Shown here: positions 9,846-18,315 of the stretch, piece after piece
How the letters are laid out: the number at the start of each line of letters is the position of its first letter
How positions within the stretch are numbered: position 1 is the stretch's first letter
Source: Photobacterium lipolyticum
GTDB lineage: Bacteria > Pseudomonadota > Gammaproteobacteria > Enterobacterales > Vibrionaceae
Assembly: GCF_003026475.1 (NCBI RefSeq)
Contig: NZ_PYMC01000003.1
Span: 248,001-312,000, forward strand
Length of the DNA: 64,000 bases
Direction of reading: 5' to 3'
The notes under the pieces: generated by a model
The model's input: the letters and a program-made list of their open reading frames with translations, nothing else
The model's database searches: none
What the model was told of the DNA's origin: nothing
Translations under genes and position numbers: made by a program

Positions 9846-9939
9846 CCGTAACTTAAGTTAATTAATTGTTTTTATGGTGTTTTTCATCTTTTTGATTGTA
9901 TTTTAATACTCGGTATTATGAGTTTGTTAGGAGAGACTT

Positions 9940-10290
9940 ATGGCTGGTAATCCGTCTAATCAGTACCTTAAAATCAAACAAAGGCATCCAGGTTTTTTAG
10001 ATGCAGTTGAATCACTTGGCAAGGCAGTTAAACAGGAAGGGCCGTTAGATGAGAAAACGGCGCAGCTTATTCAGTTGGCTGCGGCAGCGGCAATCCGCTC
10101 GGAAGGTGCAGTCCACAGCCATACCAGAAGAGCACTTGAAGCAGGAGCCAGCATCGATGAAATTCGCCATGTCCTTATTCTTCTGACCAGTACCCTGGGC
10201 TTTCCTTGCGTGATGGCAGCGCTTAGCTGGGCTGATGAGACGTTAGAAGCCAGCATGCCAACCGAAGCCGGTTCAGAGTGGGAAGTGTGA
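9940..10290 (+). CDS. Carboxymuconolactone decarboxylase-family protein
   Basis: 116-residue all-helical protein of the CMD/AhpD superfamily. The core AAAAAIRSEGAVHSHTRRAL ... AGASIDEIRHVLIL is the conserved helix pair. At the place where AhpD has the redox CxxC motif this protein has EGAVHSHT, so it lacks the disulfide reductase cysteines and a hydrolase/decarboxylase-like or unknown role is more likely. GGAGAG ribosome site upstream. Monocistronic, closed by a terminator at 10367. Confidence 0.8.
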   Translation: MAGNPSNQYLKIKQRHPGFLDAVESLGKAVKQEGPLDEKTAQLIQLAAAAAIRSEGAVHSHTRRALEAGASIDEIRHVLILLTSTLGFPCVMAALSWADETLEASMPTEAGSEWEV

Positions 10291-10315
10291 GGAAGAACCT
10301 TAAGCAGTGAAAAAC

Positions 10316-10358
10316 GGTATATCCAAACCGCTGCATCTTGAAGTGGTTTGGGTATATA
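10316..10358. repeat. Short palindromic repeat with TATACCCAA-type ends
   Basis: An imperfect inverted repeat around GCTGCATCTTGAAGTGG with a TTTGGGTATA end. The GCATCTTGAAG...TTGGGTATA side matches the ends of the larger elements at 14459-14625 and 33832-34098, so it looks like a minimal, internally deleted member of the same family. Confidence 0.5.
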
Positions 10359-10366
10359 ACATGAAA

Positions 10367-10392
10367 AAACCCGCGTTAAAGGCGGGTTTCTT
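10367..10392 (+). terminator. Rho-independent terminator
   Basis: An 8-bp stem AAACCCGC/GCGGGTTT followed by a short CTT-rich tail; downstream of the carboxymuconolactone decarboxylase-family gene. Confidence 0.65.
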
Positions 10393-10770
10393 GATTCTCT
10401 ACAAAACAGACAGGAGTATGAAAAGCGCGTCGAGAGTTAGCTCTTACAGGGTTCTGCTTCTCTCTCGTTGACCACGCTGCAAGCCCAGAAACTTACGTGG
10501 TTGCTACTCTTTCCCCTCATCTCACAAGACCTATTGGCAGAAAGATACGCTTTTCATTAACCAGTATAGTTCAGCGTCATCAACCGTCCAGCGATCAGAA
10601 CCAAATATTTTGCCTCCTCAATGAAAACCGCTAAGGGCATGATTGCATATCGAAATGTATTTATTGAAGTATTAAGCGGTGAAGAAATCAGCGCTTATTA
10701 TGCGCAACACTTGCCAAAAATTCAGTTCATGATATTTTCACTCCACAATTTATTTTTTGGATTCATTATC
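10393..10770. other. Long leader/intergenic upstream of efpL
   Basis: About 378 bp without a recognisable gene. The reading frame of efpL stays open back to 10621, but the extension (about 50 residues) has no homology I recognise and the protein family starts at the ATG at 10771. The segment has several GC-rich inverted stretches (10420-10560) that could form a structured leader; I could not match it to a known riboswitch. Confidence 0.35.
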
Positions 10771-11346
10771 ATGCCAAAGGCAAGTGAAATAAAAAAATTT
10801 GCAGCCATCGAACATAACGGAAAGGTGTTGCTTGTTAAAGAAATCAGCAAACTGACCCCCAGTGGCCGTGCCGGAGCTAGTCTGTACAGAATGCGTCTTT
10901 ATGATGTTGCAACCGGTGCAAAAGTTGATGAGAGCTTCAAAGCCGATGAGATGATCAACCTTGCTGACTTTAGTCGCCACCAAGTGACTTTTTCATACAT
11001 TGATGGTGATGAGTATGTCTTCATGGATAGCGAAGATTACACCCCTTATAATTTCAGTAAAGAGTCGATTTCAGAAGAGCTACTTTTCATCACCGAAGAG
11101 ACAAAAGGCCTGCAAGTACTGACCGTTGACGGCTCTCCTGTTGCTATCGAACTGCCTGCTACTGTTGAATTGGTGATTGTTGAAACCGATCCTTCAATTA
11201 AAGGTGCATCTGCAAGTGCTCGTACTAAGCCTGCGATCCTTTCTACAGGCCTGACAGTTCAAGTTCCTGAATACATTGCAAACGGTGAAAAGATTAAGAT
11301 CAACACCGCTGAACATAAATTCATGAGCCGTGCTGATTCAAAGTAA
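10771..11346 (+). CDS. efpL: Elongation factor P-like protein EfpL/YeiP
   Basis: 191-residue EF-P paralogue that binds ribosomes stalled at proline-rich and related motifs and promotes peptide bond formation. Three-domain EF-P architecture: N-terminal KOW-like domain with the tip loop [10 protein letters not shown] around residue 30, then two OB domains ending in [19 protein letters not shown]. The tip has Arg (SGRAG) instead of the modified Lys of canonical EF-P, as expected for EfpL. Start chosen at the ATG beginning MPKASEIKK, the universal start of YeiP proteins. Monocistronic. Confidence 0.93.
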   Translation: MPKASEIKKFAAIEHNGKVLLVKEISKLTPSGRAGASLYRMRLYDVATGAKVDESFKADEMINLADFSRHQVTFSYIDGDEYVFMDSEDYTPYNFSKESISEELLFITEETKGLQVLTVDGSPVAIELPATVELVIVETDPSIKGASASARTKPAILSTGLTVQVPEYIANGEKIKINTAEHKFMSRADSK

Positions 11347-11600
11347 TCGAAGTCCATTAGTTTGAATTAGGTTTCGTGATTATGGTGCCTCAAATCAGGT
11401 TATGTATTGGCTTGGGGCACCTTATGGCAACCGGTAAGCATCATGAAGAATGAGATGGCTTACCTTATCCGATTCTATGCGTGTAATTGAGATAAGAAGC
11501 TAACTGTTGTGCTTTCTCTTTATCGAAGCCAATTGCACGAGCAAAAATACGTTACGTTCACTTCCAAAGATATCAACGTCTTTAATAATGGTGATACCCC

Positions 11601-11897
11601 ATGAGCGATCAATCTATATTCATCACTCTTCTGACCATTGAATTGGTGATCCCCCATGCACAATCGCTTAAGGAGAAGCGCAGTGAGGTACGGGGGCTAA
11701 AGGATCGCATCAGCAATAAATTCAACGCCTCTGTGGCCGAGGTGGGATTCAAAGACAAATGGCAACGTGCCGTTCTGGCGGTTTGCCTTGTGGGCAGCGA
11801 CAAACGCCAGTTGGAGTTAAATACAGCCCGGATCCGGACCCTTTGTGAAGAAACCGCTGATATCGAGATCGCGGCTATTGTTCAGGAATGGCTGTAA
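11601..11897 (+). CDS. DUF503 (YlxP-like) protein
   Basis: 98-residue DUF503 protein. The family signature SLKEKRSEVRGLKDRISNKF is at residues 22-41, followed by VAEVGFKDKWQRAVLAVCLV. The fold is ferredoxin-like; members are often linked to ribosome biogenesis or translation (YlxP lies in the nusA-infB-rbfA operon of Firmicutes), but function in vibrios is not established. It follows efpL on the same strand by 254 bp, probably a separate unit; a hairpin-forming GGTGCC...GGCACC pair lies between them. Confidence 0.85.
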   Translation: MSDQSIFITLLTIELVIPHAQSLKEKRSEVRGLKDRISNKFNASVAEVGFKDKWQRAVLAVCLVGSDKRQLELNTARIRTLCEETADIEIAAIVQEWL

Positions 11898-11961
11898 TTC
11901 GCGACGCACTGCCACCGTTGATAGCCGATCATCAGAGCTGATTTTGCCGCTAATGGGGATA

Positions 11962-11988
11962 AAAACCGAAAGAGAACTTTCGGCTTTT
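11962..11988 (+). terminator. Rho-independent terminator of the DUF503 gene
   Basis: CCGAAAG-AGAA-CTTTCGG stem with an A-rich 5' side and CTTTT tail, 65 bp after the stop codon. Confidence 0.7.
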
Positions 11989-11998
11989 CCATTGATAC

Positions 11999-13954
11999 TT
12001 ATTTATTCTCGGATGAGTGATAATAGTTATTTTGGTAGGCCAGACTGCCCCACAGGGCATTGGCTTTCGCCATTTTTATCATGTCCTGAGGCATCTTACG
12101 GTCAAGTAACTCTGTGGTGGCTTCATCGTAGGAGAATCCTTGAGCGGGTTTATCCGGCTGAAAAATAACAACATCATTATTACTATCCATCCAGGCAAAG
12201 TTCTTATAAAACTGCATCATGGCTCTTTGCTTGGTACTATCAACATTTTTTGTCATATCGTGACCAATCATTGGGTTAACGCTATTAATCCCAATGAGAG
12301 ACAGCAATGTCGGCGCAAGATCGATCTGGCTGGCTAAGCGCGAATCCTGCCTTTCGGAAACACCTTCACCGACAATCACCGCTGGAATATGAAAATGATC
12401 AATCGGCACGAGTTGGTTTCCATAAGCTCGGGAGTCATGGTCAGCTACCACCACAAAAATGGTGTCATCCCAATAAGAGGATGATTTTGCCTGTTTGAAA
12501 AACTCACCAAGAGCGTAATCCGAATACTTCGCCGCATTTTCACGAGTTTGCTTCGGTTCGTTATATGGCGTAATGCGACCATCAGGATAATCAAACGGGC
12601 TATGGTTAGACGATGTAAAGACCAGGCTGAAAAATGGCCGCTTCCGAGCACTCAGCTCAGAAAACTGCTCATGGGCCTTTTGATATAAATCTTCATCTGA
12701 TGCCCCCCAGGAACCAACAAACGCCGGTTTTGTAAAGGTAGGGAAGTCTTGCATGTCGGTAAAACCATTCCCTAAGAAAAAGCTCTTCATATTGTCAAAG
12801 TGACTTTCTCCGCCATAGATAAATTGAGTGTGGTATCCCTTACTTTTCAGTAGGTCGGCAACAGTAAAGAAACCACTTTGGCTTTTACCCAGCTTGACCA
12901 CTGAGCGCGCAGGGGTTGGCGAGAAACCGGTCACAACCGCTTCAATACCTCGGACTGAGCGTGTGCCCGTTGCATACATACGGGTAAAATTCCAGCCTTC
13001 CTGCATCAATCCATCGAGGTTAGGCGTTAACGGCATTCCCCCTAATGCCCCGACATATCTCGCCCCGAGGCTTTCTTGCAGAAGAATAACCAGATTCTTA
13101 GGCTTACCTTGATACGTCGCGGCATGATAGGCCATGGTTGGAGCCGAGTCAGACGTAAAATCTGTACTCGATCTCCCTGTCGATTCCCGAACCAAATCGA
13201 TGATCTCACGGGTATCCATATCGCCGTAACATTTGGAGGCATTGTCCTCGCCGTCCATTTGCTTTGCAGCAAACAACAGGGAGTACGATGAATTAAGTAC
13301 CAGATCATTGACTAACGGATCGGTAGAAAAGGCCACCATCGCCGGATTGAGCGGTCGGTGTCCAAGTGTCGACCTAGCGCCCATCAATCCAGCCAAAACG
13401 ACAAACACAGCCAGAATCGGTCGCCAGTACCAACGTGGGAAAGTTAAACCTGTCACTAAGTGACGGGTGAATTTCCAGCCCCAATACAGAGTTGCCGTGC
13501 TCACTGTGGCGCCAATAAACAACTCGGGTTTGTATCCACTCCATAACATCCCTAAGACTTCTTTCGGGTAGATCAGGTATTCAATAAAGAGTCGATTGGG
13601 ACGGACGTCATATTCCATAATGAAAGAAGGCGTTGCGAGTTCCATGTAGACCACAAGCCATAAACCGAAAACAATCCAGACCCGTAAAATCAATAACCAA
13701 CTTCTACCGATAAAGCCGTTACCTGCAAGCAGACAAGTCAGCAGGGCGGGCAATACAAGCAGATAGCTTATGGATGAAATATCAATCCGTAAGCCAGAAA
13801 ATAGTATGGTTAACCAGCCATTTGCTTCGCTGACACGCTCGCCATGCCACATACTCAACCCTACGCGAGAGAGCATCAGAATGAAAAGGCAGACTAAAAA
13901 CGTCATGCAGAGAGGGTAGAGAATACCCAAACGCCTTTTAACAACATCTGTCAT
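11999..13954 (-). CDS. LTA synthase-family phosphoglycerol/phosphoethanolamine transferase
   Basis: 651-residue inner-membrane enzyme with about five N-terminal TM helices (to about residue 200) and a periplasmic sulfatase-fold domain (about 270-600). The nucleophile region ATGTRSVRGIEAVVTGF contains the conserved Thr; VADHDSRAYGNQLVPIDHFH gives the metal-binding Asp/His set and GGESHFDN is another family motif. Such enzymes move a phosphoglycerol or phosphoethanolamine headgroup from a phospholipid to a glycan, leaving diacylglycerol. The dgkA gene lies 30 bp upstream on the same strand, so the pair probably forms an operon that makes and recycles diacylglycerol. The acceptor is unknown. Confidence 0.85.
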   Translation of the reverse strand: MTDVVKRRLGILYPLCMTFLVCLFILMLSRVGLSMWHGERVSEANGWLTILFSGLRIDISSISYLLVLPALLTCLLAGNGFIGRSWLLILRVWIVFGLWLVVYMELATPSFIMEYDVRPNRLFIEYLIYPKEVLGMLWSGYKPELFIGATVSTATLYWGWKFTRHLVTGLTFPRWYWRPILAVFVVLAGLMGARSTLGHRPLNPAMVAFSTDPLVNDLVLNSSYSLLFAAKQMDGEDNASKCYGDMDTREIIDLVRESTGRSSTDFTSDSAPTMAYHAATYQGKPKNLVILLQESLGARYVGALGGMPLTPNLDGLMQEGWNFTRMYATGTRSVRGIEAVVTGFSPTPARSVVKLGKSQSGFFTVADLLKSKGYHTQFIYGGESHFDNMKSFFLGNGFTDMQDFPTFTKPAFVGSWGASDEDLYQKAHEQFSELSARKRPFFSLVFTSSNHSPFDYPDGRITPYNEPKQTRENAAKYSDYALGEFFKQAKSSSYWDDTIFVVVADHDSRAYGNQLVPIDHFHIPAVIVGEGVSERQDSRLASQIDLAPTLLSLIGINSVNPMIGHDMTKNVDSTKQRAMMQFYKNFAWMDSNNDVVIFQPDKPAQGFSYDEATTELLDRKMPQDMIKMAKANALWGSLAYQNNYYHSSENK

Positions 13955-13984
13955 TTGTAACTTCCTGATTAATTAACTATGTTT

Positions 13985-14368
13985 TCACACGGCAAAGTTA
14001 GAAAACAAGACATACACCCACGTGGATATTGCCATTGAGAGAGTCAGCAGCACCGCGGCTGATCCCATATCTTTCGCTTGCCCTGACAATTCATGCTTTT
14101 CTTTCCCGATCCTATCGACAACAGCTTCTATGGCGGAATTAAGTAATTCGACGACAATAACCGCGATGATTGAACCGATCAGTAGTAACTTCTCTAATCC
14201 GCCTACAGGTAAAGCGAGAGCCAGAGGAGTCAGCACACAGAAAGACACCAACTCTTGCCTGAATGCCGCCTCGCAACGCCAGGCTGCACGCAAACCTAAC
14301 CATGAATATTTAGTGGCATAGATAAGCCGAACAAATCCTTTTTGACTAGGTTTCACAAAAAAACTCAT
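13985..14368 (-). CDS. dgkA: Diacylglycerol kinase DgkA
   Basis: 127-residue integral membrane DgkA (three TM helices), phosphorylating diacylglycerol to phosphatidate with ATP. The conserved EAAFRQE near residue 33 and the catalytic signature VELLNSAIEAVVDR (NxAIE with Glu ligands), then ELSGQAKDMGSAAV, are present; length is typical. First gene of a probable operon with the LTA-synthase-like gene 30 bp downstream, which would supply its substrate. Confidence 0.92.
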   Translation of the reverse strand: MSFFVKPSQKGFVRLIYATKYSWLGLRAAWRCEAAFRQELVSFCVLTPLALALPVGGLEKLLLIGSIIAVIVVELLNSAIEAVVDRIGKEKHELSGQAKDMGSAAVLLTLSMAISTWVYVLFSNFAV

Positions 14369-14458
14369 TTGTAAGAAAAAATAGGTGTAATAAGTAGCAT
14401 GTTTTGCGTGAAAAAAAAGTCAAACTGCCTTGAATACAATTTCAACCGTCAGCATTCA

Positions 14459-14625
14459 TACCCAAATTCCTCAAGATGCTGGATCACTCCCGAAGGGCGA
14501 GCTTTCGAGGCATCTCATGCTGCGTTGCTGATTTTTGATGTAGAGCGCTATATCTGCAAATCAGCGCCTGACCTTGCGTCTGGGAATTCTCGCTGAAACG
14601 AGCATCTTGAGCTAACTTGGGTATA
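14459..14625. repeat. MITE-like palindromic element (short variant)
   Basis: The ends TACCCAAATTCCTCAAGATGC and GCATCTTGAGCTAACTTGGG are inverted repeats. Internal blocks (GGATCACTCCC-AAGGGCGAG, TTTTTGAT-TAGA, AATTCTCGCTGAAACGAGC) are shared with the longer element at 33832-34098, of which this looks like an internally deleted relative. It directly abuts the broken symporter gene at 14634. No transposase inside. Confidence 0.75.
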
Positions 14626-14633
14626 TTCATAAA

Positions 14634-15073
14634 AATGCTGATCAGCAGTCGTTATTAAAAGTCGCAAGACTGACCATGTTCGTTATTGGTATTTTTTCAA
14701 TAGGTATCGCAGTGTTAAATACCAGTGCGATCATTACTTTGCTTATGTTCTCATTCAGTCTTAGAGCGGGTGGAACATTAGTTCCATATTTGATGGGACA
14801 TTTCTATCCTAGAGGAAGCAAGCAGGGAACCTGGGTATCTCTATTATTAGGTACTTTTGGTATTTTAGCCGTCAAATATGAATGGGTAGATTTTTCGGCT
14901 TGAATGGAATATTCCTTGGGTTGCTCTTAAGTGTGACCGGCTATCTGATTGCCAGCCATCTTTTCCCTAATCAAAATATGTCAGTAGTACTAGCGGAAGA
15001 AGATGTGGCAGAAGGTGAAACCAATCTTGAACAAGCAACGCAAGAGGGAATAGCTATAGCAACCAAGGACTAA
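14634..15073 (+). pseudogene. C-terminal remnant of a sodium:solute symporter, frameshifted
   Basis: The remnant reads through MFVIGIFSIGIAVLNTSAII and MFSFSLRAGGTLVPYLMGHF, the penultimate TM region of SSS-family (PutP-like) symporters, and continues after a frame change with FFGLNGIFLGLLLSVTGYLI. The frame breaks at the T-run 14891-14895; adding one T restores a continuous sequence. The frame is open upstream only to the edge of the palindromic element that ends at 14625, and the N-terminal two thirds of the gene are absent. A palindrome (15084-15110) without a T-run lies just after the end. Confidence 0.8.
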
Positions 15074-15191
15074 TCACAAACAATTACGGCTCAGTTGAGT
15101 TGAGCCGTAATCCCTCCCGATAAACCAAGCCTATAAGACCTCCCGGTTTTCTTTGGATTTCGTAAAGCCCCAAATTATTTCAATCTAAAGC

Positions 15192-15533
15192 TTAGCCCGG
15201 AGGCCAATGCATAGTGCGTCCACCCAATAGGTGAAGGTGAATATGAAACACAGCCTGGCCACCCTGACGGTTGCAGTTCCATACCAGCCGGTAGCCGTCG
15301 TCAGCGAGTGCCAGATCTTTTGCCAGTTGTGTCGCGGTCAGCACCATATGGCTGATAAGCGCACTCTTATCAATGTCCAGCTGGTTAATCGTGTCGATGT
15401 GTTGGCGTGGAATGATCAGTATATGTGTCGGAGCCTGCGGATCATTATCTGGGAAGGCGACGATCTGATCGTCTTCATAAACCAGGTTCGCCGGGATTTC
15501 TTTGTTAGCGATTTTGCAGAAAATACAGTCCAT
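15192..15533 (-). CDS. HIT-family nucleotide-binding protein (HinT-like)
   Basis: 113-residue histidine-triad protein, a purine nucleoside phosphoramidase of the HinT group. MDCIFCKIANKEIPANLVYE opens with the CxxC pattern, and HIHLHLLGG near residue 97 is the histidine triad. Length fits HinT. GAGGA ribosome site upstream of the ATG. It is divergent from the HDAC-like gene. Confidence 0.92.
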   Translation of the reverse strand: MDCIFCKIANKEIPANLVYEDDQIVAFPDNDPQAPTHILIIPRQHIDTINQLDIDKSALISHMVLTATQLAKDLALADDGYRLVWNCNRQGGQAVFHIHLHLLGGRTMHWPPG

Positions 15534-15717
15534 TGGGATCCTCGCTCAGTCTTGAATCATTAAACTATAGTTATTAATAATATCAATCGGGATAATTCAC
15601 TATAACCCTGAATACTAAGCATAACCGTTTAATCCCTTTTTCACGAAGTTCTGAAATATAAAGTATTGTTGATATAGGGACGAACCAATTACCTTTACCT
15701 TGAGGGAGTGACCAGCA

Positions 15718-16641
15718 ATGACCACAGCCTTTATTACCCACGGGGATTACCTGCTGCATGAAATGGGAGCGGATCATCCGGAATGTCCCGAACGGCTGGG
15801 GGCCATTACTCAATACCTGGCGTCTTCTGAGCTGGGCAATCGGTTGAAATGGTTGGCTGCACAGCCGGTGTCTGAGAAGCTGCTGGAGAAGGTGCATCCA
15901 GTTGAATATATTCGCTGGCTCGACAGCCTGCAACCGGAGAAAGGGTTGGCTTATGCCGATCCAGACACCGCACTTAATCCCCATACTATGCATGCCGCCC
16001 GCTTGGCTGCTGGTGCAGTGACCATGGCGACAGAGATGGTACTTGGTGGTGAGATAAACAATGCGTTCTGTGCGGTACGGCCGCCGGGGCACCATGCTGA
16101 AAGAAGCATTGCCATGGGGTTTTGTTTTTTTAACAATATTGCTCTGGGAGTAGAGCAGGCACTGAGCCATAGCGATATCGAACGGGTTGCTATACTTGAT
16201 TTTGATGTGCACCATTGTAATGGTACTGTCGATATGTTCCAGAATCGCCCCGAGGTGCTGGTGTGCTCGACTTTTCAGCACCCTTTTTTCCCCCACCGCT
16301 ATTATGATATTCAGCGACCCAACATTATTAATTCCCCGCTACCTGCCGGTACCACTGGCAGCGAGTTTCGCCGCACAGTCGAACGGGACTGGCTGCCAGC
16401 CTTGCACTACCACCAGCCGCAAATGATATTTGTCTCTGCCGGTTTCGATGCCCACAAAGCTGATCCGCTGGGGCAACTTCTGCTCGATGAGGGTGACTAC
16501 CGCTGGGTAACCAATCTTATCGTTGAGGCCGCCGCTTGCTTCGCCGGCGGCAGGATCGTCTCGGTACTGGAAGGCGGCTATGATTTGGAGGCACTGGCTC
16601 ACAGTGTTCATACCCACCTGGAAGGTTTGGCTAGCGGGTAA
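15718..16641 (+). CDS. Histone deacetylase-family amidohydrolase
   Basis: 307-residue zinc-dependent deacetylase of the class II HDAC/acetoin-utilisation family. Visible active-site motifs: MGADHPECPERL near residue 17, RPPGHHAE (catalytic His pair) near 122, DFDVHHCNGT (zinc Asp/His) near 160, SAGFDAHKADPLG (second zinc Asp) near 240 and EGGYDLEAL near the end. Bacterial members deacetylate acetylpolyamines or other small molecules or proteins; substrate unknown here. GGGAG ribosome site 8 bp upstream. Monocistronic. Confidence 0.9.
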   Translation: MTTAFITHGDYLLHEMGADHPECPERLGAITQYLASSELGNRLKWLAAQPVSEKLLEKVHPVEYIRWLDSLQPEKGLAYADPDTALNPHTMHAARLAAGAVTMATEMVLGGEINNAFCAVRPPGHHAERSIAMGFCFFNNIALGVEQALSHSDIERVAILDFDVHHCNGTVDMFQNRPEVLVCSTFQHPFFPHRYYDIQRPNIINSPLPAGTTGSEFRRTVERDWLPALHYHQPQMIFVSAGFDAHKADPLGQLLLDEGDYRWVTNLIVEAAACFAGGRIVSVLEGGYDLEALAHSVHTHLEGLASG

Positions 16642-16661
16642 CGTTTTTGAGGATCAGATAA

Positions 16662-16693
16662 CAAAAAAATCCAGCAACATGAAGTTGCTGGAT
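16662..16693 (-). terminator. Intrinsic terminator, minus strand
   Basis: ATCCAGCAAC/GTTGCTGGAT stem with seven T's on the minus strand. It follows the small minus-strand remnant at 16709-16840 rather than the RidA gene directly. Confidence 0.65.
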
Positions 16694-16708
16694 AGGGTTG
16701 GGGACACT

Positions 16709-16840
16709 TTAATTTTGTGCCAGTTTCTCTTCTAGTGCAGCACCGGTCATCATGGTAAATTCAGAGCTAAAGCTTGCAAACATCATCCACAGTGAATAGA
16801 ACTGGGGAGTTTTAACTTGAGTGCCACGATTGCACTTATT
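16709..16840 (-). pseudogene. Possible 3' remnant of an unknown gene
   Basis: An open minus-strand frame of about 43 codons ends in TMMTGAALEEKLAQN and a TAA, followed at the right distance by a good terminator. It has no start codon or ribosome site where the frame opens. I read it as the tail of a gene cut when the triple-RidA gene arrived or was rearranged; I do not recognise the family. Confidence 0.3.
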
Positions 16841-16895
16841 CTATGAATTCAGCTTATAGCAATTGAAGAACTACTCAGCTGTAATCAAATGCCTA

Positions 16896-18131
16896 TTATA
16901 CTTGTGGAGGTGTACCTTCACAGTTAGAAACAACAGCATCAATTTGTACTAAAGCATCCATAGGGATAGCTGAAACGCCAACTACTGTTCTTGCAGGAAG
17001 ATCGCCTTTAAAGAAGGTAGTGTAAACTTCGTTTACAGCATCAATGTCTGCGATATTTTTAAGTTGAATATTGATTTTAACGGTATCGTCCATCACATGG
17101 TCAACACTTTCAATAATTGCCTTAATATTGTTTAGACATTGTTCCGCTTGCGCTTTTACGTCACCAGCAACTAATTTATTTGTTTTCGGGTCTAAAGGTA
17201 ATTGACCAGAAACATGGTTGTAGTGAGAGAAAGCGACAGTGTGTGAGTATGACGCTTTTGGTGCATTTTCCGTATTGTTTGCTTCAATAACCAGTAAACG
17301 CGTATCTTCAGGAAGCTGTGGTGGTGTACCATCACCGTGTGATACAGATGTATCAATTTGTACCAAAGCGCCCATTGGTAGAGCCGCAGCGCTAACAACT
17401 GTGCGTGCAGGAACATAGCTTGGGAAGAATTTTGCACAAACTTCGTTTACAACTTCAGCATCCGAGATATCTTTAAGGAAGATAGTTGTTTTAACAACAT
17501 CATCCATAACGTGGTCGATACTTTCTAAAATTGCTTTGATGTTGTTTAAGCACTGTTCAGTCTGCTCTTTAATACCACCAACTACCAACTCACCCGTTTT
17601 TGGTTCGACAGGTAATTGAGACGCAAGGTTATTGTAATGAGAAAAAGCGACCGTTTGTGAGTATAGACCTTTGGGTGCATTTTCTGTATTTCTTGAAACT
17701 TTAATTAGGGCGCAAGGGGCTTGTGGAGTTGTACCTTCACCGTTTGAAATAAGTGCATCAATTTGTACTAGAGCATCACTCATAGGTAAAGCTGCAACAG
17801 CAACAACCGTACGCGTAGGAAGAGCATCTTGGAAGAAAGTTGTATAAACTTCGTCTATCGCGTCAATATCTGAGATATTTTTAACGAAGATATTTAGTTT
17901 AACAACGTCGTCCATAACGTGGTCGATACTTTCTACAATTGCTTTAATATTGTCTAAACACTGTTTTGCCTGGTCTTTTACACAACCAACGACAATTTCC
18001 CCCGTTTTAGGGTCTACGGGTAACTGAGCTGAAATATTATTATAATGAGAAAAAGCTACAGTTTGTGTAGATACTGAACTTTTTGGTGCATTTTCAGTGT
18101 TTCTTGAAAGCTTTATGATATCGCCACTCAT
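16896..18131 (-). CDS. Triple-domain RidA (YjgF/YER057c/UK114) fusion
   Basis: 411-residue protein made of three tandem RidA-like domains (about 5-135, 142-272, 283-408), where normal RidA is a single domain of about 130 residues that trimerises and deaminates reactive enamines/imines. Each unit repeats SxTxxVAFSHYN...QLP.(D/E)PKT, QCL(D/N)NIKAI.ES.DHVMDD and the catalytic-Arg motif (PTRTVV, PARTVV, PARTVV; Arg107, 243, 381). The Glu following in RidA (VEIE) is Asp here in all three (VQID). This would be a covalent pseudo-trimer. The upstream same-strand neighbour is the carbamoyltransferase gene (184-bp gap). AAGGA site 11 bp before the ATG. Confidence 0.88.
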   Translation of the reverse strand: MSGDIIKLSRNTENAPKSSVSTQTVAFSHYNNISAQLPVDPKTGEIVVGCVKDQAKQCLDNIKAIVESIDHVMDDVVKLNIFVKNISDIDAIDEVYTTFFQDALPTRTVVAVAALPMSDALVQIDALISNGEGTTPQAPCALIKVSRNTENAPKGLYSQTVAFSHYNNLASQLPVEPKTGELVVGGIKEQTEQCLNNIKAILESIDHVMDDVVKTTIFLKDISDAEVVNEVCAKFFPSYVPARTVVSAAALPMGALVQIDTSVSHGDGTPPQLPEDTRLLVIEANNTENAPKASYSHTVAFSHYNHVSGQLPLDPKTNKLVAGDVKAQAEQCLNNIKAIIESVDHVMDDTVKINIQLKNIADIDAVNEVYTTFFKGDLPARTVVGVSAIPMDALVQIDAVVSNCEGTPPQV

Positions 18132-18228
18132 ATCGATATTTATCCTTATATAGTAAGTGATTAATTACGGGACTTTAAAAAATATTTTTTTTACTTAAGA
18201 AAAAAACTTGAACTAGGCTTGCTGACGT

Positions 18229-18265
18229 CACTCTGAATCCTGCATTTTGAAGTAGTGTGGGTATA
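18229..18265. repeat. Half copy of the TATACCCAA-ended repeat
   Basis: GACGTCACTCTGAATCCTGC then TTTTGAAGTAGTGTGGGTATA matches one end of the 33832-34098 element on the opposite strand with several changes. Immediately beside it is a 9-bp GC-rich palindrome (18269-18294) without a T-run. Confidence 0.45.
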
Positions 18266-18315
18266 GAGTAAGGCGCCACGGTTCTGGCGCCTTGGATGTC
18301 GGGAGCAACATTAAA

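Noticed and set aside
10393..10770. Riboswitch ahead of efpL
   Set aside because: Several short inverted repeats are present but no conserved riboswitch core could be recognised.
14399..14596. A short + strand frame overlapping the 167-bp repeat
   Set aside because: Same reasoning: the frame runs across repeat DNA and has no family features.
14891..14895. Programmed frameshift in the symporter remnant
   Set aside because: The gene also lacks most of its N-terminus, so decay (or a homopolymer read error) is simpler.
15583..16296. A 237-codon minus-strand frame opposite the HDAC-like gene
   Set aside because: It is antisense to a clear enzyme gene, rich in rare-looking His/Gln/Arg runs and lacks any motif or ribosome site.
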